From: CAZJWC01 sp964550125
GTDB taxonomy: Bacteria > Bacillota > Clostridia > Christensenellales > Borkfalkiaceae
Assembly: GCA_964550125.1 (NCBI GenBank)
Contig: CAZJWC010000003.1
Location: 97,935 to 161,934, forward strand
Direction of reading: 5' to 3'
DNA: 64,000 bases
Shown: piece by piece, positions 33,336-43,260 of the stretch
Numbering within the stretch: position 1 is the first letter of the stretch
Layout: the number at the start of each line of letters is the position of its first letter
The notes under the pieces: model-generated
What the model saw: the letters and a program-made list of their open reading frames with translations, nothing else
The model's database searches: none
What the model was told of the DNA's origin: nothing
Made by a program: the position numbers and the translations under genes

Positions 33336-34658
33336 TTATTTATTTTCATTTAATTCTTTTTTAACTGCATAAATGTGCATACCACACTCGATACGCTTTT
33401 TCATCATATCGCAAGTTATATCGTAAGGCACATTTATATCGCCGTTTATGTTATAGTTGTTCGCACTGCAACCACCACTACAAATAAATTTAGCAAAGCA
33501 ATCATTACACTTTTCACGAGTAAAAAGACAAGAATTTTTAAATTTTTCTCTTATATCTTTCCTTTCAATACCTGTAAACACGTTGCCCATCTTAAATTCG
33601 GGCTTGTCTGCAAACTGATGACAAGGATATATATCACCACAAGGCACTACTGAAAAATATTCGTTTCCTGCACCACAGGCTGACACACGCTTTGAAAGAC
33701 AAGGACCTCCCTCTAAATCTACATTAAAGTGGAAAAAGTTAAATCCTTTACCTTCGGCATATCTCTTTAAATATTCGTCAGCAAGTCGCTCATATTCATC
33801 ACAAATAGTTGAAATATGCTCTTTTCCAATATGCAATTCAGGTACATCAGTTACAACGGGTTCCATTGAGATACTTTCAAAACCACTATCTGCAATAAAT
33901 AAAACATCTTCAGCAAAATCTAAATTTTTTTGAGTGAAAGTTCCTCTTATATAATACGATTTATCGCCACGAACCTTAACAAATTTTTTCAAGTTATTGA
34001 TGATAATATCGTAACTTCCCTTGCCGCTTACTGTTTGTCTAACAGCGTCATTTACCTCTTTTCTGCCGTCTAGACTCAATACCACGTTTTCAAATTCAGC
34101 ATTTAAAAAATCTACTATGTCATCTTTTAATAACAGTCCGTTTGTGGTTAAAGTAAACAGAAATTTTTTACCAACCTTTTCAGCCTCAGTTTTGGCATAC
34201 TCAACCGTTTGCTTTACGACTGAAAAGTTCATTAAAGGCTCTCCACCGAAAAAGTCGATTTCAAGTACCTTTCGTGCACCACTATTTTTAATTAAGAAGT
34301 CAACAGCCTGTTTTGCAACCTCAAAGGACATTGATTCACGCCTTGCATGATAAGCACCTTCGTCTGCAAAACAATATTTACAACGCAAATTACAATCGTG
34401 GCAAATATGCAAGCAAAGTGCTTTTGCAAAATCGCTTTTAGGTGGAGCAATCTTCACTTCCTCCTTGAATAGCAAACCTTTTTCTTTAAGTTCGTTAATA
34501 TCTTCTTCAATGTCTGCAATTTCTTCCTTTGAGTATTTTTTAATTGCTTCTTCTTTGTTTTTTAAGTATAGAGCAGTTGCTTCATCACAAGAGTGCAAAC
34601 TTGAACTGCCTGTATCATAGATATAATAATTTTCTTTATAATTGAATATATGAACCAT
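33336..34658 (-). CDS. scfB: SCIFF-type ranthipeptide maturase (radical SAM/SPASM)
   Basis: The 440-residue radical SAM enzyme installs thioether cross-links in the SCIFF peptide. An N-terminal PqqD-like peptide-recognition domain (residues 1-75) precedes the radical SAM core with C89-x3-C93-x2-C96 (CNLRCKYCFA), and the C-terminal SPASM domain carries at least eight cysteines (from ACGAGNEYFSVVPCG to the FICSGGCSANNY stretch) to bind two auxiliary iron-sulfur clusters. It lies directly downstream of the precursor gene with a hairpin between them and next to secD, exactly the clostridial arrangement. The biological role of mature SCIFF is not established. Confidence 0.95.
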   Translation of the reverse strand: MVHIFNYKENYYIYDTGSSSLHSCDEATALYLKNKEEAIKKYSKEEIADIEEDINELKEKGLLFKEEVKIAPPKSDFAKALCLHICHDCNLRCKYCFADEGAYHARRESMSFEVAKQAVDFLIKNSGARKVLEIDFFGGEPLMNFSVVKQTVEYAKTEAEKVGKKFLFTLTTNGLLLKDDIVDFLNAEFENVVLSLDGRKEVNDAVRQTVSGKGSYDIIINNLKKFVKVRGDKSYYIRGTFTQKNLDFAEDVLFIADSGFESISMEPVVTDVPELHIGKEHISTICDEYERLADEYLKRYAEGKGFNFFHFNVDLEGGPCLSKRVSACGAGNEYFSVVPCGDIYPCHQFADKPEFKMGNVFTGIERKDIREKFKNSCLFTREKCNDCFAKFICSGGCSANNYNINGDINVPYDITCDMMKKRIECGMHIYAVKKELNENK

Positions 34659-34679
34659 ATTTATCTCTTTACAAAATTC

Positions 34680-34701
34680 AAGGAGCAGTGTCCTGCTCCT
34701 T
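34680..34701 (-). terminator. Attenuator-like hairpin between scfA and scfB
   Basis: AAGGAGCAG (34680-34688) / CTGCTCCTT (34693-34701), 9-bp perfect stem with a 4-nt loop, followed on the minus strand by GAATTTTG. It would let most transcripts stop after scfA, giving excess precursor over maturase. Confidence 0.65.
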
Positions 34702-34709
34702 ACCTTAAA

Positions 34710-34871
34710 TTAGTTGTTTTCTTCTAATTTTCTTTCTCTTGAAATAACTTCACAAGATTGATTACCTACTGTACAACTTGTCTTACAAGCAGATTGACAA
34801 GTGCTTCTGCATTCGCCACAGTTTGTAACTTTTCTTTTACTAGGTGTTGCAATAGTCTTTATTTTTTTCAT
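34710..34871 (-). CDS. scfA: SCIFF ranthipeptide precursor (six cysteines in forty-five residues)
   Basis: The 53-residue gene is shorter than many gene finders accept. Translation gives MKKIKTIATPSKRKVTNCGE and continues with cysteines at 18, 21, 25, 29, 33 and 40: the six-cysteine pattern that defines the SCIFF family. Cysteines are separated by Arg/Ser/Thr-containing segments; the known maturases link Cys sulfur to Thr gamma-carbons. AGGAG lies about 7 nt before the ATG, and a strong sigma-A promoter precedes it. The maturase gene scfB follows. The family is nearly universal in Clostridia. Confidence 0.96.
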   Translation of the reverse strand: MKKIKTIATPSKRKVTNCGECRSTCQSACKTSCTVGNQSCEVISRERKLEENN

Positions 34872-34899
34872 AATGGACTCCTTTGCTATTTTTTTTAAT

Positions 34900-34928
34900 A
34901 TTATATTACTTTAATTTAAAAAAGGCAA
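34900..34928 (-). promoter_or_regulatory. Sigma-A promoter of scfA-scfB
   Basis: Minus strand TTGCCT (34928-34923), 17-bp spacer, TATAAT (34905-34900). Confidence 0.7.
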
Positions 34929-34943
34929 GTATTTTATCATAAA

Positions 34944-34972
34944 AAAAGGACGGCTTTAAAATTGCCGTCCCT
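34944..34972 (-). terminator. Terminator after the BspA-like lipoprotein gene
   Basis: GGACGGC (34948-34954) / GCCGTCC (34964-34970) and a seven-T run on the minus strand. Confidence 0.8.
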
Positions 34973-34977
34973 TTACG

Positions 34978-37599
34978 CTATGATTTAGTTATCATATAAT
35001 AATCCTTGTTTGATACATCCTCAGGGGCTTCGCCCGTCTTTAAGGCATATGTTGTAAGTGTATCACTACGAGAATATCTTTCAGTGGTCAAGAAAGACCT
35101 TGCAGTAAGATTTTCTACATCATTTGTTAAATCAAGAGAAGCCAAAACATACACAGTTTGACTGTACCTAATCAAGTTACCGGCATCTGCAAGTTTTTGA
35201 ATACTTTCAAGTAAATCTTGTGTATTAATATAAACAGTTGAAAGTTGTTGACAGCCTGTAAAAGTACCGTCTTTTACCTGTGTAATTCCACTACCCATAT
35301 AAACAGTATTCAATGATGAACAATATTGGAAAGTTCTTTGCCCTAAATCAACCACACTATCGCTAATTACAACGCTTTCTAAATTCTCGCATTGACAGAA
35401 AGTCCACAAGCCAAAAACCTTTAAAGTCGAGTAAGTAACCAAACTCTTTATAGTACTTGACTTATAGAAAGCAAAGTCAGCAATTTCAGTTATATTTCTA
35501 CCACCAATACTTTCAGGGATAATAATATTTTCAGCACTTAATCCTGCTGTTACGATTATGTTTGATTTATTTAAATCGCCATAAGAATAAACGGATTGAA
35601 CTTCATTGTCAACTACATCATTGAATTGATATAAACATTCAAACAACTCACCGTATTTTATTACATCTTGATAATTACCTAAATAATAATAAGCATTGCT
35701 ATTATACCAAGTTGATTTATTTGCTGCTTCGTCAGCAAAAGTATGCTTTACATATATTGCCATATGAGTATCAATGAAGGCATTTCGTCCAACTTCTGTT
35801 ATTGTAGTAGGAATTGTAAAGCTTGATCGTCCTGTATTTCCTGCAAAGTAGATAATCTTAGTTTTATCCTTATTATACAAAACTCCTTCTTCAGCAGAAT
35901 AAATTGTATTCTCCTCTCCTATCGTAATTGAACTGATTGAAGGTGAATTTTCAAACCACCTATTAAAATCACTTTTTATGTTTTTACTCAACGCTATGCT
36001 TTCAAGTGATGAGCAATTACCAAAAGCCAAACTTCCTAATTCTTCCACTGAATCGGGTAAATTTACAGACTGTAAATTTGAACAATATCTAAATGCAGAT
36101 TGGGCAATGGTTTTCATTTTACTATTTGAATTAAAAGTTAACGTTTTTACAGAACTACAATATTCAAAACTATTATTTCCAATAGAAGTTAAAGAATTGC
36201 CTATCGTTATTGACTGAGCAGATTCACAGTTGTAGAAAATATGTTTTCCTGTTTTAGTTACACTATCAGGAATATATATTTCAAGCAATGATTCACACTC
36301 ATAGAAAGCAGCTTCACCAATTTCAGTTAGATTTGTCAATTCATTAAGGTTTATAGTTTGTAATGCAATACACTTTTTAAAAGCATAATCTCCTATTGAT
36401 GTAATACTTTTTGGTAGATAAACTTCCTTTAAATTAGAACAAGAATAGAAAGTTTCATCATAGATATTAGAAACAATGCTATTTTGGTCGAAAGTTACCT
36501 TTGTTATGGTGCTATTATTTTTGAAGGCATATTCAGCAACTTCAGTAACATTTTTTTCTTCTATTTTTGCAGGAATAACAACTTCCTTCACGTTTGTTTC
36601 CAATGCTCTCGTTACTATACAACCACTGCTAGTTAGAACATATTCAAACGTATCGTTGTAATTTTTAGGTGCATTATTTAAACCTAAATAAATTACCCTA
36701 CATCTTCCCAAACTAATTTTGTCTATTTCAAGGTTTTCATTTTCAACATAAATTATAGCCGTATCTTCAGTAAAGGCATATTCTCCAACACTCTCTACTG
36801 TACTGGGAATATTGAACACAGTCATTGAAACACAACTTTTAAAACTTCTTTTACCGATTGATGTAATATCGCCTAAAATCGTTATTTGAGAAATTTTACT
36901 ACAACTTATAAACAAGTCATCGCTTATGGTAGTAATACCCTTGGGAACGGTGATTTTTTCTAGTGATGAACAAGAATCAAAAACTCCCATACCTAAACTT
37001 TGAATATTGTTAGGCATATTTATTGACTTTAATGAAGTGCATTTACAAAATGCGTAGTTTCCAATGCTTGTAATTGCAGAGGAAATCATAATATTTTCAA
37101 CATTTGAACAACTATAAAAGGCGTACGCACCTATACTTGTTACATTTTTATCTATATTTATCTCTAAAATATAACTTCCGTATTGTCTAAACCAAGGAGA
37201 ATATTCATAACCGTCATCAGCAGTATCATAAGTGTAGTTTATCATATCTCCAGAACCTACAATATTTAAAACATATCTATTAGGCTCAGTAGCGTGTCTT
37301 GATAAATAAGCCATAACGTGATTTTTTTGTTCGGCAAGTTTTTCTTCTTCCGTCATCTCGTCATAATTTTCAGGAAAATCATCAAGGTTATCTACATGCC
37401 ACATTTCTACTATTTCATCTGGAGTTTCTACTTCAATGTCATAGGCAGGCTCGTCATTGTTGGCAGGCTGTTCAGGCTCATCAACAACCTCTTGTGGAGG
37501 CGTATCCTCCTCTTTTTTACCACAGCCTGTAACAAGCGCTAAACACAAACACAGCACTACATTTATTACTATTAAAAATATCCATCTCGACTTTTTCAT
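34978..37599 (-). CDS. BspA-like leucine-rich-repeat lipoprotein
   Basis: The 873-residue protein begins with a lipoprotein signal peptide and lipobox LVTGC (C26), then an acidic Pro/Glu-rich linker to about residue 68. A short domain with YDTADDGYEYSPWFRQYGSY leads into many BspA/TpLRR-type repeats of about 23 residues (recurring pattern IGxxAFxxCxxLxxIxIPxxVxxI), in two or more blocks separated by non-repeat segments (GNTGRSSFTIP; ENIIIPESIGGRNI). Such proteins are surface adhesins or protein-binding scaffolds. It is followed by a terminator and preceded by a perfect promoter. Specific ligand unknown. Confidence 0.88.
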   Translation of the reverse strand: MKKSRWIFLIVINVVLCLCLALVTGCGKKEEDTPPQEVVDEPEQPANNDEPAYDIEVETPDEIVEMWHVDNLDDFPENYDEMTEEEKLAEQKNHVMAYLSRHATEPNRYVLNIVGSGDMINYTYDTADDGYEYSPWFRQYGSYILEINIDKNVTSIGAYAFYSCSNVENIMISSAITSIGNYAFCKCTSLKSINMPNNIQSLGMGVFDSCSSLEKITVPKGITTISDDLFISCSKISQITILGDITSIGKRSFKSCVSMTVFNIPSTVESVGEYAFTEDTAIIYVENENLEIDKISLGRCRVIYLGLNNAPKNYNDTFEYVLTSSGCIVTRALETNVKEVVIPAKIEEKNVTEVAEYAFKNNSTITKVTFDQNSIVSNIYDETFYSCSNLKEVYLPKSITSIGDYAFKKCIALQTINLNELTNLTEIGEAAFYECESLLEIYIPDSVTKTGKHIFYNCESAQSITIGNSLTSIGNNSFEYCSSVKTLTFNSNSKMKTIAQSAFRYCSNLQSVNLPDSVEELGSLAFGNCSSLESIALSKNIKSDFNRWFENSPSISSITIGEENTIYSAEEGVLYNKDKTKIIYFAGNTGRSSFTIPTTITEVGRNAFIDTHMAIYVKHTFADEAANKSTWYNSNAYYYLGNYQDVIKYGELFECLYQFNDVVDNEVQSVYSYGDLNKSNIIVTAGLSAENIIIPESIGGRNITEIADFAFYKSSTIKSLVTYSTLKVFGLWTFCQCENLESVVISDSVVDLGQRTFQYCSSLNTVYMGSGITQVKDGTFTGCQQLSTVYINTQDLLESIQKLADAGNLIRYSQTVYVLASLDLTNDVENLTARSFLTTERYSRSDTLTTYALKTGEAPEDVSNKDYYMITKS

Positions 37600-37632
37600 A
37601 TTTCGTCCCCTTGAACATAATTGTACAAATTT

Positions 37633-37661
37633 ATTATATATTCAAAAGAAACAAATGTCAA
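37633..37661 (-). promoter_or_regulatory. Perfect-consensus sigma-A promoter of the BspA-like lipoprotein gene
   Basis: Minus strand TTGACA (37661-37656), 17-bp spacer, TATAAT (37638-37633). Confidence 0.8.
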
Positions 37662-37674
37662 TGCTAAAATAAAA

Positions 37675-37700
37675 AATAGGCAATCAAAAGATTGCCTATA
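37675..37700 (-). terminator. Terminator after the second BspA-like gene
   Basis: TAGGCAATC (37677-37685) / GATTGCCTA (37690-37698), T-rich on the minus strand. Confidence 0.75.
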
Positions 37701-37701
37701 A

Positions 37702-38940
37702 TTATGATACTAAGTATAAATTATAATCAACTCCGTCAATTTTTTCCAAAGTCGGAGTTATGTCATTGCTGACTTGTGTAAAGTAATCGCCAGACGTTCC
37801 ACCTAGTAAAGATTGTGCGATATATAACTTTTTCGCATTTGCAAACATTTTACCACACGATTCAGTTTTTTCAACACACTCACTTAAAACCATTGCGTTC
37901 TTGATGTACAAATCTGTCATACCTTCACATTTTGAAAAGGCATAATTACCTACTTCGCCAAGTTTCTCGTTTACATAAATAGTTGTAACGCTATTACAAT
38001 TATAAAACGCATATTCACCTATCTGTTCAAGTTTTTCAGAAAGTTTTATCTCCTTTAATGAAGTGCAATTTTGGAAAGCCCTACATCCTATATAAGTCAA
38101 GTTTTCATTAAATACAACACTCTCTAAACTTTGACAGTTTCCAAAAGCGTTATCCTGAATTGTGGTAACCTTCGACGGAATAGTTATACTTGTAATAGAC
38201 GAACTATAAAAAGCATCTTGAGGAATTGTAGTTAAATTTGTGGACAGGGTGATTTGTTTTAAATTTTTACTTTCATAAAATGCCCCTGAATATACTTCCG
38301 TTACACTATTAGGCATAATGTAACTTTCCCCTGCTTTATTTGAGGGATAAAGTAAAAGGGAGGTAATATTTTTATTATAAAGCACATTGTCTACAACAGC
38401 AAGGTTTTCATTTTTTTCTACAATCGTGATAGTCGTTAAGTTGGGACAATTAGAAAAAGATTGTTGCCCTATATTTATAACATTTGCACCAATATGCAAA
38501 TTACTCAACTTTGTACAATTTGCAAAAGCACCTGCTGAAATGTTTGATACATAACTTTCAATACTTACACTTTCAAGGCTAACCATATTGATAAAAGAGT
38601 TTTCTTGTATGAAAGTTACGCTCTCCTCAATGGTTACCTTTTTGATATAGTTGTTATACTTTTCATACCAAGGTGCATTTTCATAGCCGTCATCAGTATT
38701 CTGCTCGGTAAATTCACGCATACTTCCATTGCCTTTAATTGAAAGGTTATAATAAGGTCTTTTGTCCTTTTTTGAACTTCCCTCAGCATATGTAAGACAG
38801 GCGTAGACTGAATTATCACTTTCAAGCGAAACATCCCATTTTTCAATATAATCGTTTTTAAAGTATACGAGCAAAACAGCCACTATTACGAATACTACTA
38901 AAATTATCGTCATAGCAAGTATCGTTTTCCAATGTTTCAT
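37702..38940 (-). CDS. BspA-like leucine-rich-repeat protein with signal anchor
   Basis: The 412-residue protein has an N-terminal hydrophobic anchor (about residues 7-27, ILAMTIILVVFVIVAVLLV) with no lipobox, then a segment with NTDDGYENAPWYEKYNNYI that matches the pre-repeat motif of the adjacent lipoprotein, then about ten 23-residue BspA-type leucine-rich repeats. It ends about 45 residues after the last full repeat. It is the paralogue of the downstream lipoprotein gene; both are transcribed in the same direction from separate promoters, so the pair probably arose by local duplication and diverged in length and membrane attachment. Confidence 0.85.
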   Translation of the reverse strand: MKHWKTILAMTIILVVFVIVAVLLVYFKNDYIEKWDVSLESDNSVYACLTYAEGSSKKDKRPYYNLSIKGNGSMREFTEQNTDDGYENAPWYEKYNNYIKKVTIEESVTFIQENSFINMVSLESVSIESYVSNISAGAFANCTKLSNLHIGANVINIGQQSFSNCPNLTTITIVEKNENLAVVDNVLYNKNITSLLLYPSNKAGESYIMPNSVTEVYSGAFYESKNLKQITLSTNLTTIPQDAFYSSSITSITIPSKVTTIQDNAFGNCQSLESVVFNENLTYIGCRAFQNCTSLKEIKLSEKLEQIGEYAFYNCNSVTTIYVNEKLGEVGNYAFSKCEGMTDLYIKNAMVLSECVEKTESCGKMFANAKKLYIAQSLLGGTSGDYFTQVSNDITPTLEKIDGVDYNLYLVS

Positions 38941-38964
38941 AGCCTTCCTCCTTGGTATAATACA

Positions 38965-38993
38965 ATTTTAATATAGTTTGACTATCAAGTCAA
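38965..38993 (-). promoter_or_regulatory. Sigma-A promoter of the second BspA-like gene, with overlapping palindrome
   Basis: Minus strand TTGACT (38993-38988), 17-bp spacer, TAAAAT (38970-38965). The -35 hexamer is one arm of the inverted repeat TTGACT-ATCA-AGTCAA (38978-38993), a possible operator. Confidence 0.6.
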
Positions 38994-39004
38994 GTAAAAA
39001 AATA

Positions 39005-39382
39005 TCAACAGGTATGTACATTAACGGCAACTATACCACTAATTCCACCAACAACAATACCTAAAAGCAAGTCAAGTAAGAAACTTAAAGAGATAGAAAA
39101 ATCGTTAGTCATTAATCCAAAAATCAAAAAGGACAACAAAACAACTAATAATCCTACTATCAAGCCCTTAACAATTCCACCACTGCATTTGATACCAAAA
39201 AAGCAACCTAGAAAAATTGATAAACTTTTAATAAGTTGATTTACTGTAATAATCACCCTATTATTAAATGCAGTAAACTTGTTTATTAAGGCAAAAACCA
39301 AAATGCTTGCTAATATAATAAGTAACGATATACAGATACTTTTTAAAATCTGCATAAGTCCTTCCTTCCCAAAATCAGTCAT
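39005..39382 (-). CDS. TIGR04086 family membrane protein
   Basis: The 125-residue protein has four predicted membrane helices (about residues 12-33, 45-63, 68-88, 98-120) and few polar residues. Its pattern and its position next to yajC match the TIGR04086 family of small Firmicutes membrane proteins, which has no known function. The chosen ATG (39382) has GGAGG 6 nt upstream, but that binding site is one arm of a 10-bp hairpin; a second ATG nine codons further on has AAGGAAGG before it, so the true start may vary. Confidence 0.75.
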   Translation of the reverse strand: MTDFGKEGLMQILKSICISLLIILASILVFALINKFTAFNNRVIITVNQLIKSLSIFLGCFFGIKCSGGIVKGLIVGLLVVLLSFLIFGLMTNDFSISLSFLLDLLLGIVVGGISGIVAVNVHTC

Positions 39383-39384
39383 AA

Positions 39385-39417
39385 AAAACCTCCGTCATTA
39401 AATTACGCGGAGGTTTT
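39385..39417 (-). promoter_or_regulatory. Hairpin that buries the ribosome binding site of the TIGR04086 gene
   Basis: Perfect 10-bp inverted repeat AAAACCTCCG (39385-39394) / CGGAGGTTTT (39408-39417). On the mRNA the 3' arm contains the GGAGG used by the downstream ATG and ends in six Us, so it may act as yajC terminator and as a translational block. Confidence 0.65.
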
Positions 39418-39428
39418 ATTAAATATTA

Positions 39429-39938
39429 CTATTCTGCTTTTTCTTGAACCTTTTTTACAGTTTGTATCTTTTTAGGTCGTTCTGTTTTTTTAGGCTCATC
39501 TTTTTCTTCAATTTCAGTTTTTTCTTCTACTGCTGTTTCAGTTTTATTTTTTGAAGTTTTAGGTTCTTCAATTTTACTTGCAGTTGCCTCGCTAGGAACT
39601 TCAAGTTGTACATCAGTTTGAAGAATTGCTTCTATTACAAACTTAACATATGATTTTTTTTCATTTGTTCCTGTTTCTAAAACGAAGGTATTTTGTTCTC
39701 TGTCGATTTCAACAACTACACCACAAACGCCACCAACGGTTTTTACCTTGTTGCCAGGTTTTAACGCCTGAATTTCGTTTGTAAATTTTTCTTTAGCGTT
39801 TTTATTTCTAAAACGGCTATAAATTGTCATACCAACAAGCAATAACACGATTACTCCTAACATAATCAACAATCCAATATTATTGCCATTGTTATTTGTA
39901 CTTTCTAGTAGTGAATATAAATTTAAAAAATTTAGCAT
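39429..39938 (-). CDS. yajC: Preprotein translocase subunit YajC
   Basis: The 169-residue protein has one N-terminal membrane helix (about 21-41) followed by the conserved YajC core: NEIQALKPGNKVKTVGGVCG and VVEIDREQNTFVLETG. YajC associates with SecDF in the Sec translocon. The core ends near residue 115 and is followed by an unusually long Lys/Glu/Thr-rich tail (about 55 residues) not needed for the fold. It follows tgt and lies within the clostridial queA-tgt-yajC order. Confidence 0.92.
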   Translation of the reverse strand: MLNFLNLYSLLESTNNNGNNIGLLIMLGVIVLLLVGMTIYSRFRNKNAKEKFTNEIQALKPGNKVKTVGGVCGVVVEIDREQNTFVLETGTNEKKSYVKFVIEAILQTDVQLEVPSEATASKIEEPKTSKNKTETAVEEKTEIEEKDEPKKTERPKKIQTVKKVQEKAE

Positions 39939-39970
39939 ATTTTTCCTCTTTTCTATTTCTATTTTTATTC

Positions 39971-39999
39971 ATAATATAATTTTTATAAAACTTTAGCAA
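39971..39999 (-). promoter_or_regulatory. Putative promoter of yajC
   Basis: Minus strand TTGCTA (39999-39994), 17-bp spacer, TATTAT (39976-39971), within the 105-bp gap after tgt. Confidence 0.5.
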
Positions 40000-40043
40000 A
40001 TAATTTTTAACTAATTATTAAATTAGGTTATATTTTCATTATA

Positions 40044-41168
<1,125 letters not shown>

Positions 41169-41175
41169 TTATCTC

Positions 41176-42198
41176 TTATTTTATAAACATTGCATCACCA
41201 AAACTGAAAAATCTATATTTTTCTTTAATGGCAATATCATATAACTCTAAAGTTTTTTCTCTACTGCTCAATGCAGATACCAACATAATTAGCGTACTTT
41301 CGGGTAAATGAAAGTTTGTAATCAACCCGTCAACGCACTTGAATTTATAAGGTGGATAAATAAAAATTTGCGTATTGCCACTACACTCCTTAACAAAACC
41401 GTTTTCATCAGCAACACTTTCTAAAGTTCTTACTGATGTAGTACCTACTGCAATAACTCGTCTACCTTCCTGTTTGGCTTTATTTATTATTTGACAGGCT
41501 TCCTTATCAATTTGATAATATTCACTGTGCATTTTATGTTTTAAAACATCTTCTTCCTTGACAGGTCTAAATGTACCAAGTCCAACATGTAATAGCACAT
41601 TTGTAATAATAACCCCCTTTGCTTTAAGCCTAGTTAAGAGTTCATCTGTAAAGTGCAAACCGGCTGTTGGTGCTGCTGATGAACCAGTGGTTTTACAATA
41701 CACCGTTTGGTATCTACTTTGGTCGTCAAGTTTCTCTTTTATATAGGGAGGAAGGGGCATAGTACCAACTCTATCTATTATATCTTCAAACACTCCGTCA
41801 TAAATGAATTTAACTATTCTTTCGCCACTATCGGTAATACCTAATACATCAAGGCTTAACTCATCACAAATAGTAAGATGAGCACCTATCTTTGCTTTTT
41901 TACCAGGTTTTACAAGTACTTCCCACTCGTCAAGATTATTTCTTTTAAGTAGCATAACCTCAACTACACCACCGTTTTGAGTTTTTGCAAACATCCTTGC
42001 AGGCAAAACTTTGGTATTATTTACAACAAGGACATCTCCTGCTTGCAATTCATCATAAATATCTCTAAAAATTTTATGCGTTACGCAATCGTTTTTTCTA
42101 TCATACACCAACAAGCGAGAACTATCTCTAGGCTCAACAGGGGTTTGAGCGATATACTCCTCAGGCAAATCATAGAAAAAATCACTCTTTTTTAACAT
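41176..42198 (-). CDS. queA: S-adenosylmethionine:tRNA ribosyltransferase-isomerase
   Basis: The 340-residue enzyme transfers the ribosyl part of SAM to preQ1-tRNA, giving epoxyqueuosine. Typical motifs are [20 protein letters not shown] at the N-terminus, [25 protein letters not shown] and [19 protein letters not shown] use the ATG at 42198 with AGAAGG about 7 nt upstream; further in-frame upstream codons have no binding site. It precedes tgt by 10 bp, the usual pair. Confidence 0.97.
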   Translation of the reverse strand: MLKKSDFFYDLPEEYIAQTPVEPRDSSRLLVYDRKNDCVTHKIFRDIYDELQAGDVLVVNNTKVLPARMFAKTQNGGVVEVMLLKRNNLDEWEVLVKPGKKAKIGAHLTICDELSLDVLGITDSGERIVKFIYDGVFEDIIDRVGTMPLPPYIKEKLDDQSRYQTVYCKTTGSSAAPTAGLHFTDELLTRLKAKGVIITNVLLHVGLGTFRPVKEEDVLKHKMHSEYYQIDKEACQIINKAKQEGRRVIAVGTTSVRTLESVADENGFVKECSGNTQIFIYPPYKFKCVDGLITNFHLPESTLIMLVSALSSREKTLELYDIAIKEKYRFFSFGDAMFIK

Positions 42199-42230
42199 AC
42201 TTTTCCTTCTATATATAAATTTACAAAAAT

Positions 42231-42263
42231 ATACGGCAAATTGCAAAATGCAACTGCCGTACG
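42231..42263 (-). terminator. Terminator after glcK
   Basis: TACGGCA (42232-42238) and TTGCA (42241-42245) paired with TGCAA (42249-42253) and TGCCGTA (42255-42261); minus strand then reads TATTTTTG. It separates the rho-glcK unit from queA-tgt. Confidence 0.75.
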
Positions 42264-42272
42264 AAAGTCGAA

Positions 42273-43241
42273 TTAGTTTTCACAATTATCTCTTGCAAAT
42301 GCTGCTGCACCATAGATGCCAGCGTCATTTTTAAGTTCAGCAACGGCTATTTGCAAAGGAATAGTATCTTGACTTACATAAATATTTTTATAGATATACT
42401 CCTTTAAAGGCTTTAATAAATAATCCCCCTCATTGCAAACGCCACCACCCAAGATAATTGCCTCCGGACGAAGCACATTTACAAGGTTGATTATTCCGTT
42501 ACCTAAATATCTAATATAATCGGACACTACTAATTGAGCAACTTCATCTCCCTCTTTCGAGGCATCAAAGGCAGTTCTTCCGTCAACGTCCTCAATCGTT
42601 GCAACCTTTGACCACAACAAACTTTTTTTATTTGCGTTCATTGCACGTTTAGTATCTCTAATTAAAGCAGTTGCAGACGCATATGCTTCAAAGCAACCTT
42701 TTCTTCCACAAGTACAAGTGATACCTTCAGTATTGATTGACATATGTCCTATCTCTGCACCTGCACCACGGTGCCCCTCAAATAGTTTTCCGTCAATTAT
42801 GATACCACCACCTACGCCTGTACCAAGCGTAATAAAGATACTATCTTTATATGCCTTTGCAGCACCACATTTTGCTTCACCGTAAGCAGCAGAATTTGCG
42901 TCATTTATAACGAATACTTTACAGCCTGTACGATTTTCTAAAGCACTCTTTAAGGGTACATTTTTCCAATCAAAATTACTCCAATTTAAAATATTACCAT
43001 TGGAATTATCAACTACACCTGGAGAGCCGATACCTATTGCTTCAATCTTCTTTAAAGGGATATCAGCAGAGTTACAAATACTTGTAACAAGTGAATACAA
43101 CTTTTCAATAGTACCAAGAAAACCGTCTTCCTTACGAGTAGGAATACTACCTTTAAAAGTCAATTTACCTTCGGGGGAAAACAAACCTGCTTTAGCGCTA
43201 GTTCCACCTAAATCAATACCAATGTAAAATTTCTTTGCCAT
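42273..43241 (-). CDS. glcK: ROK family glucokinase
   Basis: The 322-residue sugar kinase has the phosphate-binding [14 protein letters not shown], the catalytic Asp in [13 protein letters not shown], the [12 protein letters not shown] loop and the ROK zinc site [18 protein letters not shown] with the upstream GAEIGH histidine. This is the layout of glucokinase (GlcK-type) in Gram-positive bacteria, which phosphorylates glucose at C6. It follows rho by 19 bp and ends in a terminator. ROK proteins with other sugars cannot be ruled out. Confidence 0.88.
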   Translation of the reverse strand: MAKKFYIGIDLGGTSAKAGLFSPEGKLTFKGSIPTRKEDGFLGTIEKLYSLVTSICNSADIPLKKIEAIGIGSPGVVDNSNGNILNWSNFDWKNVPLKSALENRTGCKVFVINDANSAAYGEAKCGAAKAYKDSIFITLGTGVGGGIIIDGKLFEGHRGAGAEIGHMSINTEGITCTCGRKGCFEAYASATALIRDTKRAMNANKKSLLWSKVATIEDVDGRTAFDASKEGDEVAQLVVSDYIRYLGNGIINLVNVLRPEAIILGGGVCNEGDYLLKPLKEYIYKNIYVSQDTIPLQIAVAELKNDAGIYGAAAFARDNCEN

Positions 43242-43260
43242 ATTCTTTTCTCCAATTAGT

